From: Oscillospiraceae bacterium | Lineage (GTDB): Bacteria; Bacillota; Clostridia; Oscillospirales; UBA644 | Length of the DNA: 9,596 nucleotides | Assembly: GCA_015067385.1 (NCBI GenBank) | Contig: SVMP01000080.1 | Span: forward strand, 1 to 9,596 | Reading direction: 5' to 3' | Part shown: positions 1-5,577 of the stretch, piece by piece | Numbering within the stretch: the stretch's first letter is position 1 | How the letters are laid out: every line of letters starts with the position of its first letter | The notes under the pieces: generated by a model | Databases searched by the model: none | Seen by the model: the letters and a program-made list of their open reading frames with translations, nothing else | Told to the model about the DNA's origin: nothing | Translations under genes and position numbers: made by a program

Positions 1-1226
1 CAATCGAGAATATAAAGACCCATAAGTCCGACGTCTGCAAGCAGCATGATATTTCTCTCTTCGTCAAACGCCATATCGTCATACATCGGAGAATTGTCAA
101 GTCCGCTTTCGAGAGCGCCGGCATATGTGCAGTGAACAGCGTTTTCTTCCCAATATCTTCCGTTTACAGGCTTGAACGGATCGGAACCCCAGCAAAGATA
201 TCCCTCATCGGTCATTCTGTGACCCGCAAACCATCTGTTCCAGCCGAGAAGCGTCGGGAAAACTTTTTCGCAGAACCATTTTTCGGGATATCTCTTGTAT
301 ATTTCAAGACATACATATGAGCCTACGGGCGGCTGAGAACGGTCTCTTGATTTTCCGTCGTGAGCTGAACCGAAGTTGGGAATAAATCCGCTTTCGGTAA
401 CCTCATCGGTGATTGCTATCGCATTGAGCTGAGCGAGTTCTTTGTTTTCAACAGATGCCATAAGAGCCGCAAAATATGTATCCCAGTCGAAAAGAACATA
501 TCCGCCCCAACCAACGTTCCATATACGTGAAACAGGGGAGCATACTCTGTCATGCTCGCATTCATAAATAGTATCCCAAGCAAGACAGGTCTTCATGGCG
601 GTGTAAGCTTCGGAATGTTTGCCGAAAGAAGCGTTTTCCATATCAAGCTTCGCTTTTGCCGCCGCATAAAGCATTTCTGCCTCTTCAACATTGCAGGGAC
701 GTGTTGATATGACAAATTTTTCTTTAAGATCAACTGAAATGTACGGAGAAAGTGAGTGTGTGTGCTGCATTTCTCTTGTTTCACCTGTGGTATAAACGTC
801 AAAGCGTCTGCCACCGCATTCACCGTATATTTTTCCGTCTTTTTTTGCTATGTAGCCTTCTTTGCCCCACATAAGGCAAGCTTCTATTGTCATTGTCGGG
901 ATCTTAACACCGACCTTCAGAGGTTCTATTATAACGATCTGTTCATCGTTGTCAACAACTGTTTTTACATCAAGCTCGAGTGCGTGGAATTTAAGGTTCA
1001 GCTGTGTGCAGCTTCCGTCAAAACTTCTTGCGCCGGGAAATATCTTTTCTTCAAACTGACCGCCACGTCCGATAAGGCTTTCACGTAAAACCTTAGTGTC
1101 ACTGTATTCTGTGATTATAAGATTTATTGTAAAACCCTCGGGAAGATGTGAGTATGAAAGAACATTCAGCGTATTCCATGTGTTCCAGCCTGTGTTCGTC
1201 ATTCTTTTAAGTTCACTGTAATCCAT
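1..1226 (-). CDS. GH63/GH37-like (MGH1-like) glycoside hydrolase, N-terminal 408 residues
   Basis: Partial gene: the start is in the window and the 3' end lies beyond position 1. The 408 visible residues have an N-terminal region of mixed beta character (about 1-190) and then the start of an (alpha/alpha)6-barrel catalytic domain. Barrel motifs that I recognise from the GH63/GH37/mannosylglycerate-hydrolase-like group are FDWDTYFAALM (residues 246-256), an ESGFIPNF stretch (278-285) and ESGLDNSP (373-380). By analogy with GH37/GH63 enzymes, the Asp in the last motif (D377) is the likely general acid; the catalytic base would lie in the missing C-terminal part. No signal peptide is seen, so the enzyme is probably cytoplasmic and acts on imported oligosaccharides. 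The ATG at 1226-1224 follows a GAGGTG ribosome binding site and a strong promoter. The fold family is fairly sure, but the substrate cannot be told: alpha-glucosides, alpha-mannosides and glycosylglycerates are all possible. Confidence 0.82.
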   Translation of the reverse strand, partial: MDYSELKRMTNTGWNTWNTLNVLSYSHLPEGFTINLIITEYSDTKVLRESLIGRGGQFEEKIFPGARSFDGSCTQLNLKFHALELDVKTVVDNDEQIVIIEPLKVGVKIPTMTIEACLMWGKEGYIAKKDGKIYGECGGRRFDVYTTGETREMQHTHSLSPYISVDLKEKFVISTRPCNVEEAEMLYAAAKAKLDMENASFGKHSEAYTAMKTCLAWDTIYECEHDRVCSPVSRIWNVGWGGYVLFDWDTYFAALMASVENKELAQLNAIAITDEVTESGFIPNFGSAHDGKSRDRSQPPVGSYVCLEIYKRYPEKWFCEKVFPTLLGWNRWFAGHRMTDEGYLCWGSDPFKPVNGRYWEENAVHCTYAGALESGLDNSPMYDDMAFDEERNIMLLADVGLMGLYILD

Positions 1227-1256
1227 GATAGCACCTCATTCATTTTTTTTGTTTAA

Positions 1257-1285
1257 ATTTTATCATGGATTTTTCAAGATGTCAA
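1257..1285 (-). promoter_or_regulatory. Sigma-A promoter of the GH63-like gene
   Basis: Read on the minus strand, TTGACA (1285-1280) is separated by 17 bases from TAAAAT (1262-1257), with a TG one base upstream of the -10 box (extended -10). It lies about 30 bases upstream of the GH63-like start codon, which leaves a short leader containing the GAGGTG ribosome binding site. Confidence 0.8.
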
Positions 1286-1306
1286 GATATATTTAATCAA
1301 AACCTA

Positions 1307-1335
1307 TTGCATTTTAAATGAAATTGTGGTATTAT
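1307..1335 (+). promoter_or_regulatory. Sigma-A promoter of the SGNH hydrolase gene
   Basis: TTGCAT (1307-1312), a 17-base spacer and TATTAT (1330-1335) lie about 40 bases upstream of the ATG. The -35 box is back to back with that of the divergent GH63-like promoter, with 21 bases between the two -35 boxes, so one bound regulator could affect both genes. Confidence 0.7.
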
Positions 1336-1349
1336 TGAAAAAGAAAAAT

Positions 1350-1361
1350 CCTGTTTACAGG
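1350..1361. repeat. Perfect inverted repeat in the SGNH leader
   Basis: CCTGT-TT-ACAGG is a perfect 5-bp inverted repeat with a 2-base centre. It sits just downstream of the predicted transcription start and runs into the AGGAG ribosome binding site (1363-1367). A two-base loop is too tight for an RNA hairpin, so an operator for a dimeric repressor is the more likely role if it has one. It is short enough to be chance. Confidence 0.4.
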
Positions 1362-1375
1362 AAGGAGATATTATT

Positions 1376-1990
1376 ATGTTAACAAAAAATGGCGTACTTG
1401 TTCTTCAGGGCGACAGCATTACAGATGCCGGCAGATTCGGTGAACCCGAAAATCTTGGCAGCGGCTATGCGAGAATGGTCGCAAAATATATCGAAAATTT
1501 CTATCCCGATCTTGAAATGAAAGTTTATAACAGAGGTATTTCCGGTCACCGTTCCAAAGACCTCGTTGAACGTTGGGACAAAGACTGTATCGATCTTAAA
1601 CCCACTATCGTTACTCTTCTTATCGGTATTAACGATGTTTGGCGTTCTTTTGACCAGAACGACCCCACATCCGTCGAAGCTTATGCTGAAAACTGCGAAA
1701 AACTCATGAAACAGGTTAAGGATGCCGGCGCTTCCCTCATAATCCTCGAACCTTTCGCTATCCCCACAGGCGTTATCACAGATGCATGGAGACTCGACCT
1801 CGACCCGAAGATCAATGCTCTCCGTAAACTCGCTGTTAAATACGCTGATGCATATATTCCTCTCGACGGTATCTTTTATGGCCTCTCCACTCAGGCTTCT
1901 CCTGAGATCTGGACAGGCGACGGCGTTCATCCCTCTGCCGCAGGCCACAGAATCATCGCAAAAGAGATCATCAAAGTTCTTGAAGCTTAA
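1376..1990 (+). CDS. SGNH/GDSL-family hydrolase (lipase/esterase-like)
   Basis: This 204-residue protein has all the signature blocks of SGNH hydrolases. Block I is QGDSITDAG with the catalytic Ser14. The block II glycine is in RGISGHRS (about residue 57). Block III is GIND (84-87) with the oxyanion-hole Asn86. Block V is DGVHP (182-186) with the catalytic Asp182 and His185. The length is that of a minimal single-domain family member, and no signal peptide is seen, so it is probably intracellular. Members hydrolyse esters, including acetyl groups on sugars and lysophospholipids. Close relatives in Clostridia often lie beside glycoside hydrolases, and the divergent GH63-like gene makes a carbohydrate deacetylase role plausible, but that is inference. 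The ATG follows GGAAGGAGA at a good distance. The gene has its own promoter and a strong terminator and uses many C-ending codons, which suggests fairly high expression. Confidence 0.9.
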   Translation: MLTKNGVLVLQGDSITDAGRFGEPENLGSGYARMVAKYIENFYPDLEMKVYNRGISGHRSKDLVERWDKDCIDLKPTIVTLLIGINDVWRSFDQNDPTSVEAYAENCEKLMKQVKDAGASLIILEPFAIPTGVITDAWRLDLDPKINALRKLAVKYADAYIPLDGIFYGLSTQASPEIWTGDGVHPSAAGHRIIAKEIIKVLEA

Positions 1991-2007
1991 CTTTATTTTT
2001 GATTACC

Positions 2008-2045
2008 AAGACGCACCCGACTATACCGAAGGTGCGTCTTTTTTT
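2008..2045 (+). terminator. Rho-independent terminator of the SGNH gene
   Basis: A perfect 10-bp stem, AAGACGCACC (2008-2017) with GGTGCGTCTT (2031-2040), has a 13-base loop and is followed by a run of seven T (2039-2045). It begins 17 bases after the SGNH stop codon. Confidence 0.92.
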
Positions 2046-2116
2046 GTTTTATAAACAGTTTTAAGTGACCTGCCTTTATCAATGAATTTTTTAGTGTTTT
2101 GTTGCGATAAAAACTA

Positions 2117-2145
2117 TTGACATTGTAATTTAATAGTGATAAAAT
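2117..2145 (+). promoter_or_regulatory. Sigma-A promoter of the MATE transporter gene
   Basis: TTGACA (2117-2122), a 17-base spacer and TAAAAT (2140-2145), with a TG at 2137-2138 that makes an extended -10. It lies about 35 bases upstream of the ATG. The sequence just 5' is AT-rich with no clear operator. Confidence 0.82.
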
Positions 2146-2179
2146 AATTTTCAGAATTGATGGAAATGAAGGAATTATT

Positions 2180-3535
2180 ATGTTTGGAAGAAAAAATATT
2201 GATGCGACCAAAGGACCGATCCTACGGCTGATAATTTTATACTGTATTCCGTTGATAATCGGCACGTTGATACAAACGTTATTTAATGCTGTTGACGTTG
2301 CGATACTTGGTAACATGGCGGATTCAACATCCGTTGCGTCTGTCGGAGCTACGACCGCAATATTCCATCTTCTTGTACACGGCTTTGTCGGTATTGCGTC
2401 CGGACTTAAAATACTTTTAGCCAGATACATAGGCGCGCAGGATTCGAAAAGAATACTTGACTCTGTCGGGACTTCACTTATATTCTCTCTTGTTTTCGGT
2501 ATAATAATTGCCGTTTTGGGATTTTTCTTGTCCCCTGTATTTTTGAACCTGACGAAATGCCCTGCAGACTGCTATGACGGTGCGGTCCTGTATCTTCAAA
2601 TATATCTTACAGCAGCTCCCGCTATCCTGCTTTATAATTTCGGTTCGTCTGTTATAACGGCAAACGGAGATACTCAAAGGCCGCTTTACTATATGCTTTC
2701 GGGTGGCGTTCTCAACCTTGTATTAAATATCATTCTTTGTCTTATCCTTCCTCAAAAGGTCGTTGCGGTTGCGGTTGCAACTGCTGTGTCGCAGGTATTC
2801 AGCGCAGTTCTTACGATCAGACGTGTTTTCAAAATATACGACCTTAACCTGAAAAATATACCCTTCAGTTTTACATCTCTTTCTGAGATGCTTCGTTTCG
2901 GTATTCCCCTTGCAATTACAAATACGCTCTATCCTCTTGCAAATCTTCAGATACAGTCTGCCATCAACAGCTTCGGTTCTGCGGCGGTTGCGGGAAGCAG
3001 TGCAGCTACAAATCTTGAAGGTATTGCCTCTGCCTTTACTTCATCTTTCGCTACCGCGACAAGCGTATTTATAAGCCAGAACATAGGCGCAAACCTTCCG
3101 GACAGAGTTAAAAAATCGTTTTTCCATAATTTATGGCTGGGAATCTCATCGGGCATACTAATTGGTGGATTTTTATATCTTACAGGTGAATTCTGGCTTT
3201 CGATTTTGCTTGGTTCGGACAGCACGGAAGCCGTTGAATTCGGAATGATCCGCTTGTTTTTTGTAACTCTTATGTATTTTATTGCCGCAACAAACGGTGT
3301 TCTAAGCAATGCAATACAGTCATTTGGATATCCGATCGTAAGCTCGATAAGTTCTATATTCTGCATTCTCGTTTTCAGAATTATCTGGATGAACTTTATT
3401 TATCCGGTATTCCCCAATTTCCATTGTCTGAACGCTTGCTTTACCGTGTCATGGATCCTTCTGCTTTTGTGTAATATCGTATTCGCTACGATTTTCTTTA
3501 AACGGTACCTGAAGGGTAAATATAAGCATCTTTAA
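2180..3535 (+). CDS. MATE-family multidrug/cation antiporter
   Basis: This 451-residue integral membrane protein has the length and hydrophobic pattern of the 12-helix MATE family. It is built of two homologous halves, about residues 14-215 and 236-440. Family sequences are visible: TLFNAVDVAILG (33-44) in the first half, the conserved loop ANGDTQRPLYY (161-171), then GGVLNLVLNI (175-184), and the second-half counterpart starting FGIPLAITNTL (240-250). Such proteins sit in the cytoplasmic membrane and export cationic drugs, dyes or metabolites in exchange for Na+ or H+. The substrate and coupling ion cannot be told from sequence. The ATG is preceded by GAAGGAA and by an extended -10 promoter. 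The gene is flanked by terminators on both sides and is therefore monocistronic. Its codon use is less biased towards C-ending codons than the SGNH, mrp and GH2 genes, consistent with lower expression. Confidence 0.92.
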   Translation: MFGRKNIDATKGPILRLIILYCIPLIIGTLIQTLFNAVDVAILGNMADSTSVASVGATTAIFHLLVHGFVGIASGLKILLARYIGAQDSKRILDSVGTSLIFSLVFGIIIAVLGFFLSPVFLNLTKCPADCYDGAVLYLQIYLTAAPAILLYNFGSSVITANGDTQRPLYYMLSGGVLNLVLNIILCLILPQKVVAVAVATAVSQVFSAVLTIRRVFKIYDLNLKNIPFSFTSLSEMLRFGIPLAITNTLYPLANLQIQSAINSFGSAAVAGSSAATNLEGIASAFTSSFATATSVFISQNIGANLPDRVKKSFFHNLWLGISSGILIGGFLYLTGEFWLSILLGSDSTEAVEFGMIRLFFVTLMYFIAATNGVLSNAIQSFGYPIVSSISSIFCILVFRIIWMNFIYPVFPNFHCLNACFTVSWILLLLCNIVFATIFFKRYLKGKYKHL

Positions 3536-3550
3536 AAAGTATAGATACAG

Positions 3551-3582
3551 AAGTGGCTGAATGATTTGTTCGGTCACTTTTT
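3551..3582 (+). terminator. Rho-independent terminator of the MATE gene
   Basis: AAGTGGCTGAA (3551-3561) pairs with TTCGGTCACTT (3569-3579) over 11 bp, including two G-U pairs, with a 7-base loop. It runs directly into TTTTT (3578-3582) and lies just after the MATE stop codon. Confidence 0.85.
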
Positions 3583-3595
3583 GTTATATGAAAAC

Positions 3596-3626
3596 AGTTG
3601 ACAGCAACTCAGATAGGGTGTATAAT
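3596..3626 (+). promoter_or_regulatory. Perfect-consensus sigma-A promoter with inverted repeat over the -35 box
   Basis: TTGACA (3598-3603), exactly 17 bases, then TATAAT (3621-3626): a full match to the sigma-A consensus. The -35 box is inside the inverted repeat AGTTG-ACAG-CAACT (3596-3609), which could be an operator at which a repressor blocks RNA polymerase. Transcription should start near 3633, about 25 bases before the nuclease ATG. Confidence 0.87.
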
Positions 3627-3657
3627 ACAGTAAACAAATCTTTTACGGAGGGAAATA

Positions 3658-4539
3658 ATGACTTTATCAAAAGAACTTGACCTTGCCATAAAATTCGCCG
3701 AAACGAAAACAACTGACGGCGAATATCTTACAGGCGGCAAGGAATATAATACTTATATGACGAATACTGAATGGGAAAACTTTAAGGCAAAAATGTCGTC
3801 CGATGCGCTTGCGGAATATGAAGCAGGCGACGGCGACGAGCTTTCTGAGAAAAGTGGACGTCCGCCGAAAATGGCGTGCTACGGTTCGTCGAGCCGTATT
3901 TTTTATAATCTTTCACGGCACAAAGAAGGCTTCCATTACGAAAAGAAACTTTCCACAACTGTTGGCGGAACGGCTAATATTGACGGATTTTTAGCGGACG
4001 AAGACAGATACGTCTTTGTCGAAGCAAAATGCCATGAGATCTATTCTTCAAAAAATAATTCTGTAAGCAAAAGATATGAAAAACTCTATAATTTTATCAA
4101 CGAGCAAATGGCGGGAAGCCTTGAGATTTCAATGAACCTCAGTAAGTGCGGACGCTATCTTGACGTTGAATATTTCGCTGACGGAGAACCTTTGGAAAAT
4201 TTCGATATGAAGCAAATGATCTGCCATTTTCTCGGAATTGCAACCGGAATCCTCAGAGGAGAACTTGATCAAAAACAGATCGACTTTATTTATCTGCTAT
4301 ACGATCCAACAGAACTTGAACTTGAGCCGAAAGTCAAAGCCGCGATCGAGTTGGTATATTCAAGAACATGCTTTGAATGTAACCTCGTTGATTTTACAAC
4401 GCTGTTTTACGTTATTTTCAAATTCCTGCAAGAAGAAAAATACGGCGAAGTCCTTTCCGAAGACGATCTTGACGAGCTCTTATGCAGATTCACTTTCACA
4501 CTTTCATCTCAGGAATTTTACCCGACTCTTTTGCAATAA
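3658..4539 (+). CDS. PD-(D/E)XK nuclease-like protein, possible orphan restriction endonuclease
   Basis: This 293-residue protein is acidic and soluble, with no membrane segment. The central region has a PD-(D/E)XK nuclease core: D109 in ANIDGFL, then the beta-strand YVFVEAK with E122 and K124, giving D-x12-E-A-K. Glu95 in the preceding strand could be the additional acidic residue seen in some members. Upstream, GSSSRIFYN (76-84) resembles the conserved Ser-rich motif of a family annotated as PGN_0703-type putative restriction endonucleases; I place it there from memory of the pattern, not from a search. The C-terminal half (about 185-290) is mostly helical, with the strand DFIYLLYDP (209-217). 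It would be expected to cut DNA, but no methyltransferase or specificity gene is in the window, so a restriction role is unproven. The start is well supported by GGAGGG (3647-3652) and a perfect promoter. An AP2-domain gene follows after 41 bases and is probably co-transcribed. Confidence 0.75.
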   Translation: MTLSKELDLAIKFAETKTTDGEYLTGGKEYNTYMTNTEWENFKAKMSSDALAEYEAGDGDELSEKSGRPPKMACYGSSSRIFYNLSRHKEGFHYEKKLSTTVGGTANIDGFLADEDRYVFVEAKCHEIYSSKNNSVSKRYEKLYNFINEQMAGSLEISMNLSKCGRYLDVEYFADGEPLENFDMKQMICHFLGIATGILRGELDQKQIDFIYLLYDPTELELEPKVKAAIELVYSRTCFECNLVDFTTLFYVIFKFLQEEKYGEVLSEDDLDELLCRFTFTLSSQEFYPTLLQ

Positions 4540-4580
4540 AAACGGGGATTTCATCTGAAAAGTATTTGGGATGCTCTCAT

Positions 4581-4856
4581 ATGTACGTCATTCATAAAAC
4601 AGATGATTCTTCTGACGGTACACAGATAAGCCGAATAATAGATCCGCAGGTGTCAACGTCGAACTCAAGCGGTTTTCGCGGAGTGTATTTCGAGAAAAGA
4701 AGCAATAAATGGCGTGCAAGACTTAAATTTAAAGGAAAGATAATGAGCTTTGGTTCATATACCGATTTTGAAGATGCTGTCGCCGCAAGAATACAAGCCG
4801 AAAGAACGTATTTCGGTGAGTTTCTTGAAGAACATGGCATCGCATTTGAGAAATAA
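4581..4856 (+). CDS. Short AP2-domain DNA-binding protein, possibly N-terminally truncated
   Basis: From the ATG at 4581 this encodes 91 residues, most of it one AP2 domain (about 30-82). The domain shows SGFRGVYF, the basic strand NKWRARLKFKGK, FGSY, and EDAVAARIQAERTYFGEF. In bacteria and phages AP2 domains bind DNA and often occur C-terminal to HNH homing endonucleases or to zinc-ribbon modules in Firmicutes proteins. The stretch before the domain (DGTQIS, then NSSGFRGV) matches the linker usual in those longer proteins, but the N-terminal module is absent, so this may be a degraded or minimal version. The start is uncertain. The frame is open back to 4473, and an in-frame ATG at 4482 would overlap the nuclease gene by 58 bases. 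Only a weak GGGA precedes 4581. Translation may depend on coupling to the nuclease, whose stop is 41 bases upstream in another frame. Confidence 0.65.
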   Translation: MYVIHKTDDSSDGTQISRIIDPQVSTSNSSGFRGVYFEKRSNKWRARLKFKGKIMSFGSYTDFEDAVAARIQAERTYFGEFLEEHGIAFEK

Positions 4857-4874
4857 GGACCGTAAAACGATAGA

Positions 4875-4914
4875 GCAGGACAGATCATTTAACGATCGGC
4901 GTCCTGCCTTTTGC
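4875..4914 (+). terminator. Terminator of the nuclease-AP2 unit
   Basis: GCAGGAC (4875-4881) pairs with GTCCTGC (4901-4907). Inside it a second stem, GATC with GATC (4883-4886/4894-4897), closes a 7-base loop. It is followed by CTTTT. The T run is short, so termination may be moderate. It faces the spore protein gene coming from the other strand. Confidence 0.7.
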
Positions 4915-4962
4915 TTATTATATAATTTGTTAGCTTTAGTATTTTCTATTTATGTTATGCTT

Positions 4963-5002
4963 AAAAAACAGCAAGAGGGACAGTTTTGAACTGCCCCTTC
5001 GC
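4963..5002 (-). terminator. Terminator of the spore protein gene
   Basis: On the minus strand GCGAAGGGGCAGT (5002-4990) pairs with ACTGTCCCTCTTGC (4984-4971), with one bulged C, two G-U pairs and a 5-base loop. It is followed by TGTTTTTT (4970-4963). It begins 11 bases after the SASP stop codon. Confidence 0.82.
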
Positions 5003-5013
5003 TTCTTTGTTAC

Positions 5014-5205
5014 TTATTTGAGACCGTTTTCGTAAGCTTCGATCATTTTCTTGACCATCTGACCGCCGACGCTGCCTGCCTGTTTGGAAGTAAGGTCGCC
5101 GTTATAGCCGTTTTTGAGGTTTACACCTACTTCGCTTGCGGCTTCCATCTTAAACTTGTTAAGACCTTCGCGAGCTTCGGGTACAACATTCTTTTTTGTA
5201 GACAT
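5014..5205 (-). CDS. Alpha/beta-type small acid-soluble spore protein
   Basis: This 63-residue protein has the two conserved blocks of alpha/beta-type SASPs. EAASEVGVNL (21-30) contains the site where the germination protease GPR cuts, expected between Glu21 and Ala22. SVGGQMVKKMIEAYE (45-59) is the C-terminal block that contacts DNA. These proteins coat and protect DNA in the dormant spore core, shift it towards an A-like form, and are degraded to amino acids at germination. The length is typical. The ATG is preceded by AAGGAG (5220-5215, 9-base spacing). A sigma-G-like promoter lies about 220 bases upstream and a terminator follows the gene, so it forms a single-gene forespore transcript. 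Its presence is the best evidence in the window that the organism makes endospores. Genomes usually carry several paralogues, so I give no numbered gene name. Confidence 0.95.
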   Translation of the reverse strand: MSTKKNVVPEAREGLNKFKMEAASEVGVNLKNGYNGDLTSKQAGSVGGQMVKKMIEAYENGLK

Positions 5206-5419
5206 TTAAATACACTCCTTTTTATCGTGTTATCACGTTTTTCAGACGGAAAAACTGTCTTCTGCAAAAGACCGTTACTTTATCTTTTAAATTGAAAACA
5301 AAAGACAGTTTTACAGATAGCTTCTTGGATTTTACATAAAGAAGAACGTATCGTTTCCGCCGCGTCAGAGATAAAAGATCGCGGCGGAGATTTCCGTCGC
5401 TTCTTTCGTTTTTCTGTCG
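5206..5419 (-). promoter_or_regulatory. Long structured 5' leader of the SASP transcript
   Basis: No credible protein gene lies between 5206 and 5577. If the sigma-G promoter is used, the leader is about 214 bases. It contains, in transcript order: a GC-rich hairpin with a perfect 9-bp stem (CGCGGCGGA at 5380-5388 with TCCGCCGCG at 5356-5364, plus-strand letters, 15-base loop); an 11-bp complementary pair (5302-5312 with 5251-5261, plus-strand AAGACAGTTTT and AAAACTGTCTT) enclosing 40 bases; and a small CGTG-ATAA-CACG repeat just upstream of the ribosome binding site. The hairpins are not followed by T runs, so they do not look like terminators. It matches no riboswitch class that I know. Confidence 0.5.
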
Positions 5420-5437
5420 CAGCAATATTATGCGACA
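5415..5437. repeat. Inverted repeat spanning the sigma-G -10 box
   Basis: TGTCGCA (5415-5421) and TGCGACA (5431-5437) form a perfect 7-bp inverted repeat with a 9-base centre. The -10 element (5426-5432) lies in the centre and one arm, and the predicted transcription start falls in the other arm. That position suits an operator. Pairing extends outwards with TTTT/GAAA after one mismatch. Confidence 0.55.
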
Positions 5438-5455
5438 CGAAATCTAAGTTATTCA
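5426..5455 (-). promoter_or_regulatory. Sigma-G-like promoter of the SASP gene
   Basis: On the minus strand, TGAATA (5455-5450), 17 bases, then CATAATA (5432-5426). This fits the known sigma-G pattern (-35 near TGAATA, -10 CATnnTA, 17-18 base spacing), and sigma-G drives SASP genes in the forespore. The orientation is right, and I saw no closer promoter of this type. The one oddity is its distance, about 220 bases from the start codon. Confidence 0.68.
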
Positions 5456-5526
5456 AATGTTTTTTATGTAATTTTTTCTTTTTATGTTAAAGAATCATTT
5501 GTCGTATCAGACCAACAGATAATACG

Positions 5527-5557
5527 AAAAGAGCCGATAATAAATATCGACTCTTTT
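5527..5557 (-). terminator. Terminator of typA
   Basis: On the minus strand AAAAGAGTCGATA (5557-5545) pairs with TATCGGCTCTTTT (5539-5527) over 13 bp with one G-U pair and a 5-base loop, ending in TTTT. It lies 20 bases after the typA stop codon and separates typA from the SASP promoter. Confidence 0.85.
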
Positions 5558-5577
5558 ATGTTTTATAAAATTATATT

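Noticed and set aside
1379..1948. A 189-codon open frame on the minus strand across the SGNH gene
   Set aside because: The plus strand encodes all four SGNH motifs in order; the antisense frame has no recognisable content.
4473..4539. A -1 frameshift that would fuse the nuclease to the AP2 domain
   Set aside because: The overlap of frames allows it in principle, but no canonical X-XXY-YYZ slippery heptamer is present in the nuclease frame, and a separate start codon exists at 4581.
3658..4856. A complete restriction-modification system
   Set aside because: No methyltransferase or specificity subunit is encoded nearby: the flanking genes are a MATE transporter and a spore protein.
5356..5388. 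The GC-rich hairpin as a terminator
   Set aside because: Neither strand has a T run after the stem, and typA already has a good terminator at 5527-5557.
5222..5425. A 67-codon minus-strand frame upstream of the SASP gene
   Set aside because: It is rich in Arg and Lys with no family resemblance, covers the inverted repeats, and its start falls in the predicted sigma-G promoter, so it would lack its own leader. I treat the region as leader RNA.
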